Shown: piece after piece, positions 62,509 through 64,000 of the stretch
How positions within the stretch are numbered: the stretch's first letter is position 1
Layout: the number at the start of each line of letters is the position of its first letter
Assembly (NCBI GenBank): GCA_018818835.1
Contig: JAHIRD010000082.1
Location: forward strand, 45,503-109,502
Reading direction: 5' to 3'
DNA length: 64,000 nucleotides
DNA from: Pseudomonadota bacterium
GTDB lineage: Bacteria; Desulfobacterota; Desulfobacteria; Desulfobacterales; Desulfolunaceae
Program-made: the position numbers and the translations under genes
Notes under the pieces: model-generated
Databases searched by the model: none
Told to the model about the DNA's origin: nothing
Seen by the model: the letters and a program-made list of their open reading frames with translations, nothing else

Positions 62509-62799
62509 CTAATGGATTGGCTCTTTAGGAAGTTGAGCACTATGCCAGACTGCAACCACCCAAATGATATCAGCTTTGATTTTATAAAAAAACCGGTAGG
62601 GAGAAACTATTACCTCTCTATAAGAAAGTTCCGGAAATTCTGGAATGATTCGTCCAGACTCTGGAAAATCTTCAAGCCTTCTCAAAATTTTTTCAGCACG
62701 ATTGCGAAAATTAACGGCAGCAGAAGGTTTATCCCTACGAATATATGATAGAGCTGAAAGAAACTGTTTTCTGGCAGTTGGTGTGAATTGAATCTTCAC
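62509..62799 (-). CDS. RelE/ParE-superfamily toxin
   Basis: 96 residues, full length. The fold pattern is FTPTARKQFLSALSYIRRDK, AAVNFRNRAEKILRRLEDFP, SGRIIPEFPELSYREVIVSP, YRFFYKI, IIWVVAVWHSAQ, with the ParE/RelE 'P..GR..PE' and 'YRxxYxI' motifs. The C-terminal HSA(R)Q is close to ParE. ParE poisons gyrase while RelE cuts mRNA; the mode is not decided by sequence. Overlaps its antitoxin gene by 4 bp. Ends directly at an attC site, so the pair is one cassette. Confidence 0.87.
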   Translation of the reverse strand: MKIQFTPTARKQFLSALSYIRRDKPSAAVNFRNRAEKILRRLEDFPESGRIIPEFPELSYREVIVSPYRFFYKIKADIIWVVAVWHSAQLPKEPIH

Positions 62800-63077
62800 A
62801 GGGAGTCCTTATTTAAAAGTTCATCCGCTTCAGCAAGGACCGAATCCAAATCATACCCAATACCGGCTTCAATTTCTTTTTCACCCTTTGCTAATAAACG
62901 TAATATTTCTTTTTCATGCTCAAGTTTTTCATATGCATCAACACCAAGCATTACAGCACGGGCTCTTCCTCTTTGTGTAATAATCAAAGGTTCTTTGTTG
63001 GTTTGAAGTTGTTTCAACAGTTTAGCAGCACCCTGCCTCAGATCACTTACAGGTATTATGTTTGATAATTTTCCCAT
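62796..63077 (-). CDS. Phd/YefM-type antitoxin
   Basis: 93 residues. The N-terminal DNA-binding domain reads IIPVSDLRQGAAKLLKQLQT, EPLIITQRGRARAVMLGVDA and YEKLEHEKEILRLL, which is typical Phd/YefM. The acidic C-terminal tail (GIGYDLDSVLAEADELLNKD) would wrap and inhibit the toxin. First gene of the pair, overlapping the toxin by 4 bp. It probably autorepresses. Ribosome-binding site AGGAGGATGAAA ahead of the start. Confidence 0.9.
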   Translation of the reverse strand: MGKLSNIIPVSDLRQGAAKLLKQLQTNKEPLIITQRGRARAVMLGVDAYEKLEHEKEILRLLAKGEKEIEAGIGYDLDSVLAEADELLNKDSL

Positions 63078-63162
63078 TTTTCATCCTCCTGATTGTATCA
63101 TTGATTGTACAACCAGATGTACCTCAAAAGCAATCATTATTTTTTATCTATAGAAACATCGG

Positions 63163-63290
63163 CGCCAACGTCGGTGGTCACCTGCTGGCGGAAATTAACG
63201 ACAGAGGTGGAAAAATTAATAACGTTTATAAAACGACAGACTTCAAAAAAAAGCCGACGTAGCAAGTCAGAGCTCACCACTTTATTGGCA
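63163..63290 (-). repeat. attC-like site (long form)
   Basis: Reverse-strand ends TGCCAATAAAGTGGTGAGC and the matching ACCACCGACGTTGGCG pair through GCCAA/TTGGC and GTGGT/ACCAC around a loop of roughly 90 bases. The pairing is weaker than at the other two sites, but the position (between two cassettes) fits. Confidence 0.5.
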
Positions 63291-63372
63291 GCTACTTTAA
63301 TGCATCAAACGGGCAATGGCAGAATTAACCCAGAATTTTTTTCCTATGATTTTAATTAAAGTAAAAATTTGG

Positions 63373-63861
63373 TTAATCATTTTTTATTTTCTTGGTAATG
63401 AGAATTATATAGACATACATTAAGCCTACTGAAAGTAGTATGTCAAAAACACCCATAAAACGCGCGTCACTTCCAGTATAGTGTTTCGCATTAGTGTAGA
63501 TGCTTTTTGAATATAATGTTTCTAATCCTCCGAACATCGTAATAACAGATAAAAACAGAAATAAATTTGCTTCGGAAAATATCACCCGTAGCACATTTTG
63601 GAATTTGTAAGAAGAGCCCCCAAGACTGAATGAGCATAATATTGAAACAAAGATTTGACTGCTATTGAAATCGAGATGATCCTTTTTATGTGAAAAATTA
63701 TAGATGGAAAGGACTAATAACATTATCATCAGAGTTGCGATGAAATTGATAACAGCACCCAAATGTTTTGATTCAAATTGTGGATTATTAAAAAATTTTT
63801 TCAGTTTTGAAAATTCCTCAATGTTTTCATGAAGTTTGTTATTTGTAATTAAAACTGACAA
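63373..63861 (-). CDS. Four-helix membrane protein of an integron-type cassette
   Basis: 162 residues from a TTG at 63861 located in the end box of the upstream attC site. Hydrophobic segments: VINFIATLMIMLLVLSIYNF, IFVSILCSFSLGG, LFLFLSVITMFGGL, and LLSVGLMYVYIILI, i.e. four probable membrane helices with a charged N-terminal tail (NNKLHENIEEFSKLKKFFNN). No family recognised. Orphan membrane proteins are common in cassette arrays. Low GC relative to the metabolic genes suggests foreign origin. Confidence 0.6.
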   Translation of the reverse strand: MSVLITNNKLHENIEEFSKLKKFFNNPQFESKHLGAVINFIATLMIMLLVLSIYNFSHKKDHLDFNSSQIFVSILCSFSLGGSSYKFQNVLRVIFSEANLFLFLSVITMFGGLETLYSKSIYTNAKHYTGSDARFMGVFDILLSVGLMYVYIILITKKIKND

Positions 63862-63987
63862 CGCCGCCCTTCACCCGCCGGGCGGAAATACCGAAAACGG
63901 TTGAAAGGACAATAAAATTTATTAAAAAGAACCCTTTCAAAAAATCGCGCCGTAAGCCCGGTCGGCTGTGCAAGGGCATTGTTAGCA
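63856..63987 (-). repeat. attC-type recombination site (long form)
   Basis: On the reverse strand: GCTAAC followed by AATG, left arm GCCCTTGCACAGCCGACCGGGC, a ~70-base loop, right arm GCCCGGCGGGTGAAGGGC, then GGCGTTGTCA. The left arm has extra unpaired bases (G, AG, A), as in attC. The next cassette would lie to the right of the window. Confidence 0.7.
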
Positions 63988-64000
63988 CGTTTTTTAATAA

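Overview
The window looks like chromosomal DNA of a Gram-negative, anaerobic Desulfobacterota bacterium, most likely a Desulfobacteria/Desulfobacteraceae-type sulfate reducer. This is inferred from family content: a condensed Pfa-type lipid synthase, a free-standing FmdE-like protein, tandem DUF6125-like domains, a GGCFI-type protein C-terminus, and many small palindromic repeats. No rRNA or tRNA gene was seen to confirm it.

Layout: 1-8 kb holds the 5' part of a PAS sensor gene, a periplasmic solute-binding protein, an unknown 345-residue protein, and a very large secreted subtilisin that also carries a phospholipase C-like domain. 8-20.6 kb is accessory in character. It has a 1739-residue pseudokinase/ATPase/GAF/SpoIIE-phosphatase protein, then a repeat-rich island. 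That island carries an 'evolved' Hcp (type VI secretion tube protein fused to an unknown C-terminal domain) with a candidate immunity gene, a decayed second copy of the same module, a small lipoprotein, a fragment of a repeat protein, and a Tat-type lipoprotein with two DUF6125-like domains. 21-26.3 kb is a plus-strand fatty-acid operon: thiolase, acyl-CoA dehydrogenase, patatin, 3-hydroxyacyl-CoA dehydrogenase, ending in a strong terminator. 26.4-35.3 kb is a minus-strand chemosensory operon: MCP pseudogene, cheA, cheW, cheR, cheB, hybrid kinase.

36-49 kb is mostly housekeeping metabolism: a KamA-like radical SAM enzyme, RlmD, an alpha/beta hydrolase, a PIN toxin, ThiD, HisG/HisE, a LeuC/LeuD-type dehydratase pair with an XRE-cupin regulator upstream, a lipid kinase, an FmdE-family protein and a FliL-like lipoprotein. 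49.5-59.9 kb is a two-gene secondary-lipid locus: pfaD, then a single 2811-residue synthase with KS-AT-five ACPs-KR-DH-DH-DH order. The five carrier proteins are encoded by near-identical repeats of almost exactly 300 bp.

60-64 kb is accessory again: a secreted repeat protein whose fragment also lies at 18.5 kb, a truncated YafQ-like toxin, the 3' end (domains V and VI) of a group II intron, and a row of minus-strand cassettes separated by attC-like hairpins with extrahelical bases. This looks like an integron cassette array running off the right edge.

The most novel items are the Hcp-fused effector module with its decayed duplicate, the condensed Pfa synthase, the attC cassette array next to a group II intron remnant, and the subtilisin/phospholipase fusion.
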